A stretch of 64,000 nt of DNA, from NCBI RefSeq assembly GCF_002849605.1, contig NZ_NPIB01000006.1:114566-178565 (forward strand), read 5' to 3'. Each line of letters begins with the position of its first letter. Position 1 is the stretch's first letter. Shown piece by piece: positions 18,051 to 33,013 of the stretch. This DNA is from Photobacterium carnosum (GTDB lineage: Bacteria > Pseudomonadota > Gammaproteobacteria > Enterobacterales > Vibrionaceae). Under the pieces are notes generated by a model. That model had not been told where the DNA came from, ran no database searches, and saw only the letters and a program-made list of their open reading frames with translations. The translations under genes and the position numbers were made by a program.

Positions 18051-18998
18051 TTAATTATTATTATGCAATATAGGTAATTGATACACGAAGGGATTATCTA
18101 AGCCACTCCCTTGAGCGCCATGCTTATTAAGAAGATTCTCAATATCCATCATCGCTAACCAACGATTTTCACACCACATTGGCGCCAGCAGTGTTGGTCG
18201 ACGTGCACTTGCCGCGACACGATGATAAATCACCTCTGGCGGCGTAAAACGGATCATCTCACTCGCAATATCGGTATAAGTTTCAATACTGATCGGTTGT
18301 AATCGCCCCGCTTTAAAGGCTTGTCCCATTTTACTACCTTCAACTATATGTAACGGGTGCAATTTAATCCCATCAACACCGACCTCAACCACTTTATTTA
18401 ATGTCATCAAATTATCGGCCTTAGTATCACCAGGCAACCCAACAATTAAATGGGTACAAACTTTAATACCTAATGCACGCGCACGCTGAGTAATATCAGC
18501 ATAACAAGCAAAATCATGACCTCGATTAATCCGTTTAAGGGTTTTGTCATTCGCAGTTTGCAAACCAAGTTCAAGCCAAATTTCATAGCCCTGTTCTACA
18601 TAACCAGCAAGCAATTCTAATACTGCATCAGGCACACAATCGGGACGAGTACCCACACATAAGCCAACAATATCAGCTGATGTTAATGCTTGTTCATACA
18701 TCATTTTTAAGCTTTGAACTTCAGCATAAGTACTGGTGTAAGCCTGAAAATACGCTAAATAACGTTTTGCACGATGGATCTCTCCAGCACGAGCCGTTAA
18801 TTGTTGTTGGATTGGTACAAACTGATTATTTTCATCCGCAAATGATGCAACATTACAAAATGTACAGCCTCCACGACCAATAGTGCCATCACGATTAGGA
18901 CAGCTAAAGCCACCGTGTAAGGTGAGTTTATGAACTTTCTCACCATAACGATGTTGAAGATCTTGCCCAAAAGTATTGACGAGTTGATGCAATTGCAT
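18051..18998 (-). CDS. yhcC: Radical SAM protein YhcC (TIGR01212 family)
   Basis: Radical S-adenosylmethionine protein of unknown substrate, conserved next to arcB and gltB in E. coli as it is here. The 315-residue product starts MQLHQLVNTFGQDL and has the Fe-S cluster cysteines in GGFSCPNRDG and GGCTFCNVASF (a long gap between the first two Cys, then Cys-x2-Cys). Downstream come CVGTRPDCVPDAVL, WLELGLQTANDKTL and HLIVGLPGDT, typical of the Elp3-like radical SAM fold, and the family C-terminus SARRPTLLAPMWCENRW. The reaction is not known to me. Confidence 0.93.
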   Translation of the reverse strand: MQLHQLVNTFGQDLQHRYGEKVHKLTLHGGFSCPNRDGTIGRGGCTFCNVASFADENNQFVPIQQQLTARAGEIHRAKRYLAYFQAYTSTYAEVQSLKMMYEQALTSADIVGLCVGTRPDCVPDAVLELLAGYVEQGYEIWLELGLQTANDKTLKRINRGHDFACYADITQRARALGIKVCTHLIVGLPGDTKADNLMTLNKVVEVGVDGIKLHPLHIVEGSKMGQAFKAGRLQPISIETYTDIASEMIRFTPPEVIYHRVAASARRPTLLAPMWCENRWLAMMDIENLLNKHGAQGSGLDNPFVYQLPILHNNN

Positions 18999-19331
18999 AG
19001 TATTACCTAGCGTTTAAAACAATGAATAATCTACGTCAACGCAGACCAATAAACAAAAGAGCCGCAACATATCATCAATCACCATAGCGTAGATTGTGCT
19101 AAAACAAAGAACGCCCTCTCTATGGGGTTTCGTCATCACTTTACGCACTCATTTAAACAACATAATTACATTTTAACAGGCTTCATTTATACATTGATTA
19201 TGTTAATTTTTATTGGTAATTAATGTATCAAAATTGTAGGATGGTTACACTTGCGTTTAATTTATAAACAAAAAAAGCCCTGCAATTACGCTATTTTGAC
19301 GTGATTAATCTGGTTATTGAACCATAAGTAA

Positions 19332-19406
19332 CGTGTTTATGGCAGTTAACCGTAATACAACAGCATTAAGTTTGTGAATAAAACCAATTTCATCGTCATA
19401 AACACG
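19332..19406. repeat. Long-range inverted repeat upstream of gltB-1
   Basis: CGTGTTTATG (19332-19341) and CATAAACACG (19397-19406) are exact 10-bp complements separated by 55 bp, in the 519-bp gap between yhcC and gltB-1. They could form a large RNA hairpin or mark a paired operator. The rest of this gap is AT-rich with no recognised site apart from the small leader ORF at 19439-19483. Confidence 0.35.
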
Positions 19407-19438
19407 CTCTCAATGATACAGGACAGGAGTCCATCTCA

Positions 19439-19483
19439 ATGTACATTGATTGTGCAAATAAATTAGGGATAACCAAGTCTTAG
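19439..19483 (+). CDS. Putative 14-codon leader ORF upstream of gltB-1
   Basis: A short frame, MYIDCANKLGITKS, follows an AGGAG site with a 9-nt spacer and stops 34 bp before the gltB-1 start. Only the ribosome-binding site and position support it. It may be a regulatory upstream ORF or chance. Confidence 0.3.
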   Translation: MYIDCANKLGITKS

Positions 19484-19517
19484 GAATATGGCTTGATGTA
19501 ACTGGAAGGATGTATCT

Positions 19518-22500
19518 ATGACAGCTCAAGAGCATAACGCTCAGGGACTTTATGTGCCTGAATTAGAGCACGATGCCTGTGGTATCGGCTTTGTTGCCCA
19601 CCTTAAAAACCGTAAATCTCACCAAATTGTCACCCAAGCTCTCGATATGCTTGCGCGTATGGAGCACCGTGGTGGTCAAGGTTGTGACCCGAGTAGTGGT
19701 GATGGGGCCGGCATCTTACTGCAAAAACCCCACGAATTTTTATTAGAAGAAACCGTTAAGCTAGGGATGAAATTACCCGCTTTTGCACAATATGGTGTGG
19801 GCGTGGTGTTATTCCCTAAAGACGAACATAAACGTCAGCAATGTCGTGATATTCTTGAGCGCAATGCCAAACGTCTTGATCTAGAAATTATTGGTTACCG
19901 TGTACTTCCGGTTGATAATTCAATGATCGGCGAAGATCCACTAAGTACTGAACCTCAATTTGAACATGTATTTATTACCGGTGGCGTCAATTTAGATCCC
20001 GCCGTATTAGAACGTAAACTTTACGTATTACGTAACTATACCGTACGCGTCTGCTTAGAAAGCGTGTCTAATATTGGTGATGATTTCTACATCAACTCAC
20101 TGTCTTATAAAACATTAGTTTATAAAGGTCAGTTAACAACTGCCCAAGTACCACAATACTTCCTTGATTTACACAATCCAGCAATGGTAACCGCCTTAGC
20201 GTTAGTTCATTCCCGTTTTTCAACTAACACTTTTCCTCGCTGGCGATTAGCACAACCTTTCCGTTACATTGCCCACAACGGTGAAATAAATACCGTGCGC
20301 GGTAATCTTAATTGGATGAAAGCCCGTGAAGCTATTCTTGAATCTGACTTATTTAGCCACCAAGAAATCAGTATGTTGCTGCCAATTTGTCAGGAAGGCA
20401 GTTCAGATTCGTCCAACTTTGATATGGCACTTGAGCTATTAGTGCTTTCTGGCCGTAGTTTGCCGCATGCTTTGATGATGTTGATCCCTGAAGCATGGCA
20501 AGAAAACACCAGCATGGATCCTAAGCGACGCGCTTTTTATCAATACCACGCCAATATTATGGAACCGTGGGATGGCCCTGCGTCTATCTGTTTTACTGAT
20601 GGCGTACAAGTGGGTGCAACCCTAGATCGTAATGGGTTACGTCCATCACGCTATACCGTGACTAAAGATGATTTCCTGATCATGGCATCAGAATCAGGAG
20701 TGGTAAAAATTGCCCCAGAAAATATTCAGTTCCGTGGCCGTTTACAACCGGGGCGCATCTTCGTTGCCGATCTTGAACAAGGTCGTATTATTTCAGATGA
20801 AGAAGTCAAAGATAGTATCGCGACCTCACAGCCATATGAGCAATGGATCAAAGATAATTTACTGACACTAAAAACACTGCCAGATGCTGACAACATGTAC
20901 CACCAGCCAACCCCTGAGCGTTTATTGCATCATCAACAAGCTTTTGGCGTTAGCTCAGAAGAAGTTAACGATATTATCGTACCGTTAGCCAATACAGGTT
21001 ATGAACCACTTAGCGCAATGGGTGCCGACTGGCCATTAGCGGTGTTGTCACACCAATCACAACACTTATCGAATTACTTTAAGCAACTGTTCGCACAGGT
21101 AACCAACCCACCGATAGATCCTATCCGTGAACGAATGGTGATGTCACTCAATACCTACCTTGGTAAAGATCAGAATTTACTGACAGAAACCTCTGAGCAT
21201 TGCCATAAAGTCGAACTTGAATCACCGGTACTATCAAACGCTGAGTTAGAAAAAATTCGCGCAATTGATAACGAACATCTGCAATCAAAAACATTGGATA
21301 TTGTGTTTCGAGCCAGTGGTGAACAAGGCAAACTTGATCGCGCCTTAAAGCGTATCTGTCAGTATTCTGAAGATGCGGTGATTGATGGTTATTCAATCAT
21401 TATTTTAACGGATCGTGCGGTTAACTCTAACCATGCCGCCATCCCCGCGATGCTTGCCGTGGGCGCTGTTCACCATCACCTGATCCGCAAAGGTTTACGC
21501 GCTAAATGTGACATTGTGGTTGAAACCGGTGATGCCCGTGAAACCCACCATTTTGCGACTCTTATTGGTTATGGTGCCAATGCGATTAACCCTTATTTAG
21601 TCACTGAAACACTGGTTGATTTACAACATAAACGTAAACTTGACCCTGAGCTGCCAACCGATACTTTATTTGATAATTACCGTAAAGGGATTAACGGCGG
21701 ACTACTAAAAATCTTCTCTAAAATGGGAATTTCAACGTTGCAGTCTTACCATGGCGCACAGATTTTTGAAGCGCTGGGTATCAGCAAATCCGTGGTTGAT
21801 AAATACTTCACCGGTACTGTTACCCGTATTCAAGGGTTAACCATCGATGATATTGCTCAAGAAGTACTAGTACGTCACCGTGTTGGTTACCCAACCCGTG
21901 AAATCCCATTACAAATCCTTGACGTGGGCGGTGTCTATCAGTGGAAACAACGCGGTGAAAAGCACCTGTTTAACCCTGAAACGATTTCATTATTACAACA
22001 ATCAACCCGTAACAAAGATTATGCTCAATTTAAGCAATATACCAAAGCGGTTGATGATCAAGGTGACAATGCCGCGACATTGCGTAGTCAGTTAGATTTT
22101 GTCAACAATCCAGCCGCGTCAATTGCACTGGAAGAGGTTGAATCACTTGAGAAGATCCTCAAGCGCTTCGCAACGGGTGCAATGAGTTTTGGTTCGATTT
22201 CTTATGAAGCTCACTCTACTTTAGCTGTAGCCATGAACCGCATTGGCGCTAAATCTAACTCAGGCGAAGGAGGTGAAGACCCTACCCGTTTTGATAAAAA
22301 AGATAACGGCGATTGGGAACGTTCAGCGATTAAACAGGTGGCATCAGGTCGTTTTGGGGTTACCTCATATTACCTCACCAATGCTGCTGAACTGCAAATC
22401 AAAATGGCACAGGGCGCAAAACCCGGTGAAGGCGGACAACTACCCGGCGACAAAGTCGATGACTGGATTGGCGCAACCCGTCACTCAACCCCTGGGGTCG

Positions 22501-24065
22501 GCTTGATTTCACCGCCACCTCACCACGACATCTACTCTATTGAAGATTTAGCCCAGCTGATTTTTGATTTAAAAAATGCTAACCGTGACGGTCGCGTTAA
22601 TGTCAAATTAGTCTCAGAAGCGGGTGTTGGAACCATCGCTTCAGGCGTTGCCAAAGCCAAAGCCGACGTTGTACTTATTGCAGGCTTTGATGGCGGTACT
22701 GGTGCATCACCAATGTCATCAATTCGCCACACCGGTTTACCATGGGAACTTGGCTTAGCTGAAACCCACCAAACACTGCTTAAAAATGGTTTACGTAACC
22801 GAATAGTAGTGCAGTCTGATGGGCAAATGAAAACCCCACGTGACCTTGCCATTGCGACCTTACTCGGCGCTGAAGAATGGGGCGTAGCAACCGCAGCACT
22901 GGTGGTTGAAGGCTGTATCATGATGCGTAAATGTCATAAAAACACCTGTCCAGTTGGGATTGCGACTCAAAATAAAACCCTCCGTGAGCGCTTTGATGGT
23001 CGTGTAGAAGATGTCGTCACCTTCTTCCAATACATGGGTGAAGGTTTACGTGAAGTGATGGCTGAACTTGGTTTCCGTACCATTGATGAAATGGTCGGCC
23101 AAGCGCAGAAGCTTAAATTGCGTGATGATATCGGCCACTGGAAATACAAAAACCTCGATCTTAGCCCAGTACTGCACATTCAACCGCCACGTGCTGAAGA
23201 TGGCATTTATAACCAACGCCAACAAGATCATGGTTTAGCAAACGTATTGGATCGCACCTTGATTCGATTAGCACAACCCGCATTAAGTGATGGTGAAGCG
23301 ATAACGGCACAACTACCGATCATCAACACTGATCGTAGTGTCGGCACTATGCTGTCTAATGAAATATCAAAAGTCTATAAAGACCAAGGCTTACCACTGC
23401 CAATGACGGTCAAGTTTAACGGCTCTGCTGGTCAAAGTTTTGGGGCTTTCCTTGCAAAAGGGGTCCACTTTACCGTCGAAGGCGATGCCAATGATTACTG
23501 GGGTAAAGGCCTTTCTGGCGGTACGCTAGTGCTCTACCCTGATCGTCAATCCGATATTATTGCCGAAGATAATATTGTGGTCGGTAATGTTTGTTTCTAT
23601 GGCGCGACTTCTGGCGAATCTTATATTCGCGGCCTTGCAGGTGAACGTTTCTGTGTTCGAAACTCAGGAGCTAACGTTGTCGTTGAGGGCATTGGCGATC
23701 ACGGCTGTGAATACATGACAGGCGGTGTAGCCGTTATTCTGGGTCAAACCGGACGTAACTTTGCCGCAGGCATGAGTGGCGGGGTCGCTTATGTGTGGGA
23801 TCAATTTGGGGATTTTGAAACCAAGCTCAACGCTGAATTAGTCGACCTTGATCCTATTGAAACTGAAGATAAAGAATTATTGCTCGATATGTTAACCAAA
23901 CATATTGAATTAACGGGTAGTACGGTCGCAGAACTGTTCTTGTCTAACTTTGAGGCTAATCTCAAACAGATGATGAAAGTGATGCCAAGGGATTACAAAG
24001 CCGTACTACAACAGCGTCAAGCTGCCGCTCACAACAAGGAAACGTTGGAGGCCATCAATGGGTAA
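19518..24065 (+). CDS. gltB: Glutamate synthase (NADPH) large subunit, copy 1
   Basis: Catalyses transfer of the glutamine amide to 2-oxoglutarate to make glutamate, using electrons from GltD. The 1515-residue protein has an N-terminal Ntn glutamine amidotransferase domain whose nucleophile is Cys21 (ELEHDACGIGF), so the first 20 residues should be removed. The synthase domain has FMN-site features such as [13 protein letters not shown] and [14 protein letters not shown], 3Fe-4S cysteines in CIMMRKCHKNTCPVG, and a C-terminal beta-helix (GATSGESYIRG, YMTGGVAVILG). It clearly differs from the E. coli-like second copy. GGAAGGA precedes the start. It overlaps gltD by 8 bp. Confidence 0.96.
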   Translation: MTAQEHNAQGLYVPELEHDACGIGFVAHLKNRKSHQIVTQALDMLARMEHRGGQGCDPSSGDGAGILLQKPHEFLLEETVKLGMKLPAFAQYGVGVVLFPKDEHKRQQCRDILERNAKRLDLEIIGYRVLPVDNSMIGEDPLSTEPQFEHVFITGGVNLDPAVLERKLYVLRNYTVRVCLESVSNIGDDFYINSLSYKTLVYKGQLTTAQVPQYFLDLHNPAMVTALALVHSRFSTNTFPRWRLAQPFRYIAHNGEINTVRGNLNWMKAREAILESDLFSHQEISMLLPICQEGSSDSSNFDMALELLVLSGRSLPHALMMLIPEAWQENTSMDPKRRAFYQYHANIMEPWDGPASICFTDGVQVGATLDRNGLRPSRYTVTKDDFLIMASESGVVKIAPENIQFRGRLQPGRIFVADLEQGRIISDEEVKDSIATSQPYEQWIKDNLLTLKTLPDADNMYHQPTPERLLHHQQAFGVSSEEVNDIIVPLANTGYEPLSAMGADWPLAVLSHQSQHLSNYFKQLFAQVTNPPIDPIRERMVMSLNTYLGKDQNLLTETSEHCHKVELESPVLSNAELEKIRAIDNEHLQSKTLDIVFRASGEQGKLDRALKRICQYSEDAVIDGYSIIILTDRAVNSNHAAIPAMLAVGAVHHHLIRKGLRAKCDIVVETGDARETHHFATLIGYGANAINPYLVTETLVDLQHKRKLDPELPTDTLFDNYRKGINGGLLKIFSKMGISTLQSYHGAQIFEALGISKSVVDKYFTGTVTRIQGLTIDDIAQEVLVRHRVGYPTREIPLQILDVGGVYQWKQRGEKHLFNPETISLLQQSTRNKDYAQFKQYTKAVDDQGDNAATLRSQLDFVNNPAASIALEEVESLEKILKRFATGAMSFGSISYEAHSTLAVAMNRIGAKSNSGEGGEDPTRFDKKDNGDWERSAIKQVASGRFGVTSYYLTNAAELQIKMAQGAKPGEGGQLPGDKVDDWIGATRHSTPGVGLISPPPHHDIYSIEDLAQLIFDLKNANRDGRVNVKLVSEAGVGTIASGVAKAKADVVLIAGFDGGTGASPMSSIRHTGLPWELGLAETHQTLLKNGLRNRIVVQSDGQMKTPRDLAIATLLGAEEWGVATAALVVEGCIMMRKCHKNTCPVGIATQNKTLRERFDGRVEDVVTFFQYMGEGLREVMAELGFRTIDEMVGQAQKLKLRDDIGHWKYKNLDLSPVLHIQPPRAEDGIYNQRQQDHGLANVLDRTLIRLAQPALSDGEAITAQLPIINTDRSVGTMLSNEISKVYKDQGLPLPMTVKFNGSAGQSFGAFLAKGVHFTVEGDANDYWGKGLSGGTLVLYPDRQSDIIAEDNIVVGNVCFYGATSGESYIRGLAGERFCVRNSGANVVVEGIGDHGCEYMTGGVAVILGQTGRNFAAGMSGGVAYVWDQFGDFETKLNAELVDLDPIETEDKELLLDMLTKHIELTGSTVAELFLSNFEANLKQMMKVMPRDYKAVLQQRQAAAHNKETLEAING

Positions 24066-25524
24066 GCCTACGGGATTTTTAGAATTTGGGCGCGAACTGC
24101 CAAGTAAGTTAGATCCAAGCGTTCGTATTCAAGACAACAAAGAATTTGTTCTTAACGAAGAATTTGGTGACAAAATTCAAGAACAATCATCACGTTGCAT
24201 GGATTGTGGTGTACCTTTTTGTCATAACGCATGTCCGATTGGTAATATTATTCCTGAATTTAATGATGCGGTTTACCGTGATAGCTGGGAAGAAGCGTGG
24301 AACATTTTAAGTTCAACCAATAACTTCCCAGAATTTACCGGTCGCGTCTGCCCAGCCCCTTGTGAAAGTGGTTGTGTGCTTGGTATCAATCAAGATCCAA
24401 TCACCATCTGTAATATTGAAAAAACTATTGTTGAAACCGCTTATCGTAACGGTTACACCAAACCTAAAATTCCACGTTCGCGGACGGGTAAAACCATCGC
24501 CATTATCGGTTCTGGTCCTGCGGGGTTATCTGCCGCTGAACAATTAAACAGTGCAGGTCATACTGTTACCGTGTTTGAGCGCGATGAAAAAGTGGGCGGT
24601 TTACTGCGATTTGGTATTCCTGACTTTAAGCTTGGAATGGATATTATTGATCGTAAAATTGACCTGATGGCGCAAGCTGGTGTGAAATTTGAAGTCAATG
24701 CTCATATTGGGGTCGATATTAACGCCCAACAGTTACGCCAAGAATTTGATGTTATTTTGCTAACCGGCGGTTCAACTGTCCCGCGTAATTTACCTATTCC
24801 TGGGCGTGAGCTTAATGGGGTTCATTTTGCGATGGACTTTTTAGCCCAAAATAACCGCCGTGCAAATGATATGGATCTCAAAACAGCTGAAGTGCATGCG
24901 CAAGATAAGCATGTCGTTGTCATTGGTGGTGGTGATACAGGATCAGATTGTGTCGGTACTTCCAACCGCCATGGTGCGGCAAGTATTACTCAAGTTGAAA
25001 TCATGCCATTGCCGCCAGAGCAACGCCCTGCCAACCAACCGTGGCCGTCATACCCGATGATCATGAAAACTTCGACATCGCATGAAGAAGGTTGTGATCG
25101 TTATTGGAATATTCTTACCAAAGAATTTATTGATGATGGTAATGGCAATGTTAAAGGGTTACGAATCGCTGATATTGCATGGCAAGAAGCAAAACCCGGT
25201 GCAAGACCAAACTTTGAAGAAGTGGCAGGAACTGAACGCATCATCGCTTGTGATATGGCCTTTCTAGCAATGGGATTTTTACACCCAGAGCCAACAGGCG
25301 TGTTAGCACAGTTGGATATTAAACTCGATGATCGCGGTAATGTTACCACTCAGAATTTCGCCACCAGCCAAGCTGGCGTATTTGCCGCAGGTGATATGCG
25401 AACCGGACAATCATTAGTGGTTCGTTGTATTAACGAAGGTCGTGAATCAGCACGGTCAATTGATAACTACTTGATGGGTAACTCCCATCTCGAAGCGAAA
25501 GCGAATTCTTTGATGCTTTCGTAA
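24058..25524 (+). CDS. gltD: Glutamate synthase small subunit, copy 1
   Basis: NADPH-dependent FAD/Fe-S oxidoreductase that feeds electrons to GltB. The 488-residue protein has N-terminal 4Fe-4S cysteines (SSRCMDCGVPFCHNACPIGN and GRVCPAPCESGC), the FAD-binding IAIIGSGPAGLSAAEQL and the NADPH-binding VVVIGGGDTGSDC, and ends with the FAD motif GVFAAGDMRTGQSLVV. Its ATG lies inside the gltB-1 3' end, giving translational coupling. A terminator follows about 35 bp after the stop, so copy 1 is a two-gene operon separate from copy 2. Confidence 0.96.
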   Translation: MGKPTGFLEFGRELPSKLDPSVRIQDNKEFVLNEEFGDKIQEQSSRCMDCGVPFCHNACPIGNIIPEFNDAVYRDSWEEAWNILSSTNNFPEFTGRVCPAPCESGCVLGINQDPITICNIEKTIVETAYRNGYTKPKIPRSRTGKTIAIIGSGPAGLSAAEQLNSAGHTVTVFERDEKVGGLLRFGIPDFKLGMDIIDRKIDLMAQAGVKFEVNAHIGVDINAQQLRQEFDVILLTGGSTVPRNLPIPGRELNGVHFAMDFLAQNNRRANDMDLKTAEVHAQDKHVVVIGGGDTGSDCVGTSNRHGAASITQVEIMPLPPEQRPANQPWPSYPMIMKTSTSHEEGCDRYWNILTKEFIDDGNGNVKGLRIADIAWQEAKPGARPNFEEVAGTERIIACDMAFLAMGFLHPEPTGVLAQLDIKLDDRGNVTTQNFATSQAGVFAAGDMRTGQSLVVRCINEGRESARSIDNYLMGNSHLEAKANSLMLS

Positions 25525-25557
25525 TCTTTATTATTATTTGATTCAACTGAAAAATTT

Positions 25558-25587
25558 AAAGCCAGCGCATTAACGCTGGCTTTTTAT
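25558..25587 (+). terminator. Terminator of the first GOGAT operon
   Basis: AAAGCCAGCG / CGCTGGCTTT stem with a six-base loop, followed by TTTTATT. Confidence 0.9.
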
Positions 25588-25846
25588 TGATTACAGCTCA
25601 GACGATTATTTTATTACACAAATTTATAACATCCCACCTCGTAACCCACCAAATTTAGTCATTTTTTAATCTAAAAACACAGTAACTAACCCTTAATTAA
25701 CACTCGAAAAAACTTACAGCTGTAATGAATATAATTTTATTTCAGACAGTTAAGGTTAATAAAAACCAGTTAATGGTTATAAATATCATTTGTTAGCAAT
25801 ATTTGACCTTTTTGTAAATTGTCGTTAATTTGAAATGTCGTAGGAG

Positions 25847-25905
25847 GCAAAATGCGCGATCAATCTTGATTTCCATTTTGCAGTAAAACTGTTTACAGCA
25901 AACAG
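25847..25905 (+). promoter_or_regulatory. Leader hairpins upstream of gltB-2
   Basis: GCAAAATG (25847-25854) pairs with CATTTTGC (25874-25881), with an inner ATCAA/TTGAT pairing. A second hairpin, CTGTTT / AAACAG (25889-25905), ends just before the gltB-2 ribosome-binding site. The first hairpin contains the start of a five-codon ORF. There is no T-run, so this is not a plain terminator. The rest of the 399-bp gap after the copy-1 terminator is AT-rich. Confidence 0.4.
25852..25869 (+). CDS. Putative 5-codon leader ORF upstream of gltB-2
   Basis: ATG CGC GAT CAA TCT TGA (MRDQS) is preceded by a perfect AGGAGG at 25842-25847 with a 4-nt spacer, a stronger ribosome-binding site than most full genes here. 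It ends 54 bp before gltB-2. Support is the ribosome-binding site and its overlap with the hairpin only. Confidence 0.35.
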   Translation: MRDQS

Positions 25906-25923
25906 GAGCAAGGGAGAATTGCA

Positions 25924-31811
<5,888 letters not shown>

Positions 31812-31840
31812 CTGACCTCTCCATTAACACGTGTTATCAA

Positions 31841-31869
31841 CACAGCAGTTATCTCTAATAACTGCTGTG
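31841..31869. repeat. 12-bp perfect hairpin between gltD-2 and mtnN
   Basis: CACAGCAGTTAT / ATAACTGCTGTG with a 5-nt loop, not followed by a T-run. A 12-bp palindrome TAACACGTGTTA (31825-31836) lies just before it. It could stabilise the gltD-2 mRNA end or be a protein site. Confidence 0.5.
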
Positions 31870-31987
31870 ACGTTACAACGGTTAACAGTGTTTAGACGAG
31901 AGTTTTGGAATAATGATTATGGCTCATGCTACAATCTTAGCCATATCAGCACGGCAAGTGCACCTCATCAATAAAGAGATACCATTC

Positions 31988-32686
31988 ATGAAAATCGGCA
32001 TTATTGGCGCGATGGAACAAGAAGTTGCCATCCTTAAAGATCAACTTACTGACTGTGAAACCCATAATACAGCAGGTTGTACTATCTACACTGGTAAACT
32101 AAACGGTGCGAACGTAGCATTACTACAATCAGGTATTGGTAAAGTATCCGCAGCAGTAGGTACAGCTATTTTACTTGAAATCTTTAAGCCTGATGTAGTG
32201 ATTAATACCGGTTCTGCTGGCGGTTTTGAATCAAGCTTAAACGTAGGCGATGTGGTTATTTCAACTGAAGTACGTTACCACGATGCTGATGTAACAGCAT
32301 TTGGTTACGAAATCGGTCAAATGGCACAACAACCTGCCGCTTTCCTGTCTGACGAAAAATTAATGTCTGTTGCAGAACAAGCACTAGCAGCATTGCCACA
32401 ACCACCCCACGCGGTTCGTGGTTTGATTTGTACTGGCGATGCTTTTGTATGTTCAGCTGAGAAACAAAACTTCATCCGTACCCATTTCCCAACAGTGGTT
32501 GCGGTTGAAATGGAAGCCGCTGCTATTGCGCAAGCTTGTCACCAATTCAAGGTTCCATTTGTGGTTGTTCGTGCAATTTCTGATGTTGCAGACAAAGAAT
32601 CACCAATGAGCTTTGATGAGTTCCTGCCACTTGCAGCACAGAGTTCTTCTGTAATGGTTGCTAAAATGGTTGAATTGTTAAACTAA
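31988..32686 (+). CDS. mtnN: 5'-methylthioadenosine/S-adenosylhomocysteine nucleosidase
   Basis: Pfs enzyme that hydrolyses S-adenosylhomocysteine and methylthioadenosine to adenine plus the ribosyl product, recycling SAM by-products and supplying S-ribosylhomocysteine for autoinducer-2. The 232-residue product begins [13 protein letters not shown]. The catalytic residues of the family are visible: Glu12, Glu174 in [12 protein letters not shown] and Asp199 in [11 protein letters not shown]. The frame is open 25 codons upstream, but family length and start place the ATG at 31988. In vibrios this gene precedes a cobalamin-related gene and btuF, as seen here in remnant form. Confidence 0.96.
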   Translation: MKIGIIGAMEQEVAILKDQLTDCETHNTAGCTIYTGKLNGANVALLQSGIGKVSAAVGTAILLEIFKPDVVINTGSAGGFESSLNVGDVVISTEVRYHDADVTAFGYEIGQMAQQPAAFLSDEKLMSVAEQALAALPQPPHAVRGLICTGDAFVCSAEKQNFIRTHFPTVVAVEMEAAAIAQACHQFKVPFVVVRAISDVADKESPMSFDEFLPLAAQSSSVMVAKMVELLN

Positions 32687-32706
32687 TAACATCAATGAGA
32701 TGATAA

Positions 32707-33011
32707 CTACTGATAACAACTTCGGCATTTATCGCCTCATTAACAACCAATGGCTCCCTGCTCGCTTTATGGGGAGCTTTATTACTACATTGGTTATTAC
32801 CCATCCCCTCTACATTACATCTATTGTGTATCTGGCACCGTCTAGCATTATTAATTACCGCACGGGTCAACCACTCATAACAACGATTATTAGCTCGCCT
32901 TGTCTCTCGGCGATACTGCATCTTGCACAAATACAACAACTCATAACGCAACGCCTTTATGTGTGGCTCGCAGTTGAAAGTTTATTACTATATTTTTTTT
33001 ATGGAGTTTTA
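32707..33011 (+). pseudogene. Decayed remnant of a CobD/CbiB-like gene
   Basis: Between mtnN and btuF, one frame reads LLALWGALLLHWLLPIP and then IWHRLALLITARVNHS before a stop at 32878-32880. This resembles the membrane-embedded N-terminal part of the CbiB-like (adenosylcobinamide-phosphate synthase family) proteins that vibrios encode at this position. A second frame continues [15 protein letters not shown] to 33011. No start codon with a ribosome-binding site is seen; an ATA sits where a start would be expected. A full gene would be around 900 bp or more, so most of it is deleted. The assignment is from memory of the family and synteny and needs a translated search. Confidence 0.45.
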
Positions 33012-33013
33012 TA

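Noticed and set aside
22532..22921. 129-codon minus-strand frame inside gltB-1
   Set aside because: Antisense shadow of the conserved FMN-domain coding sequence.
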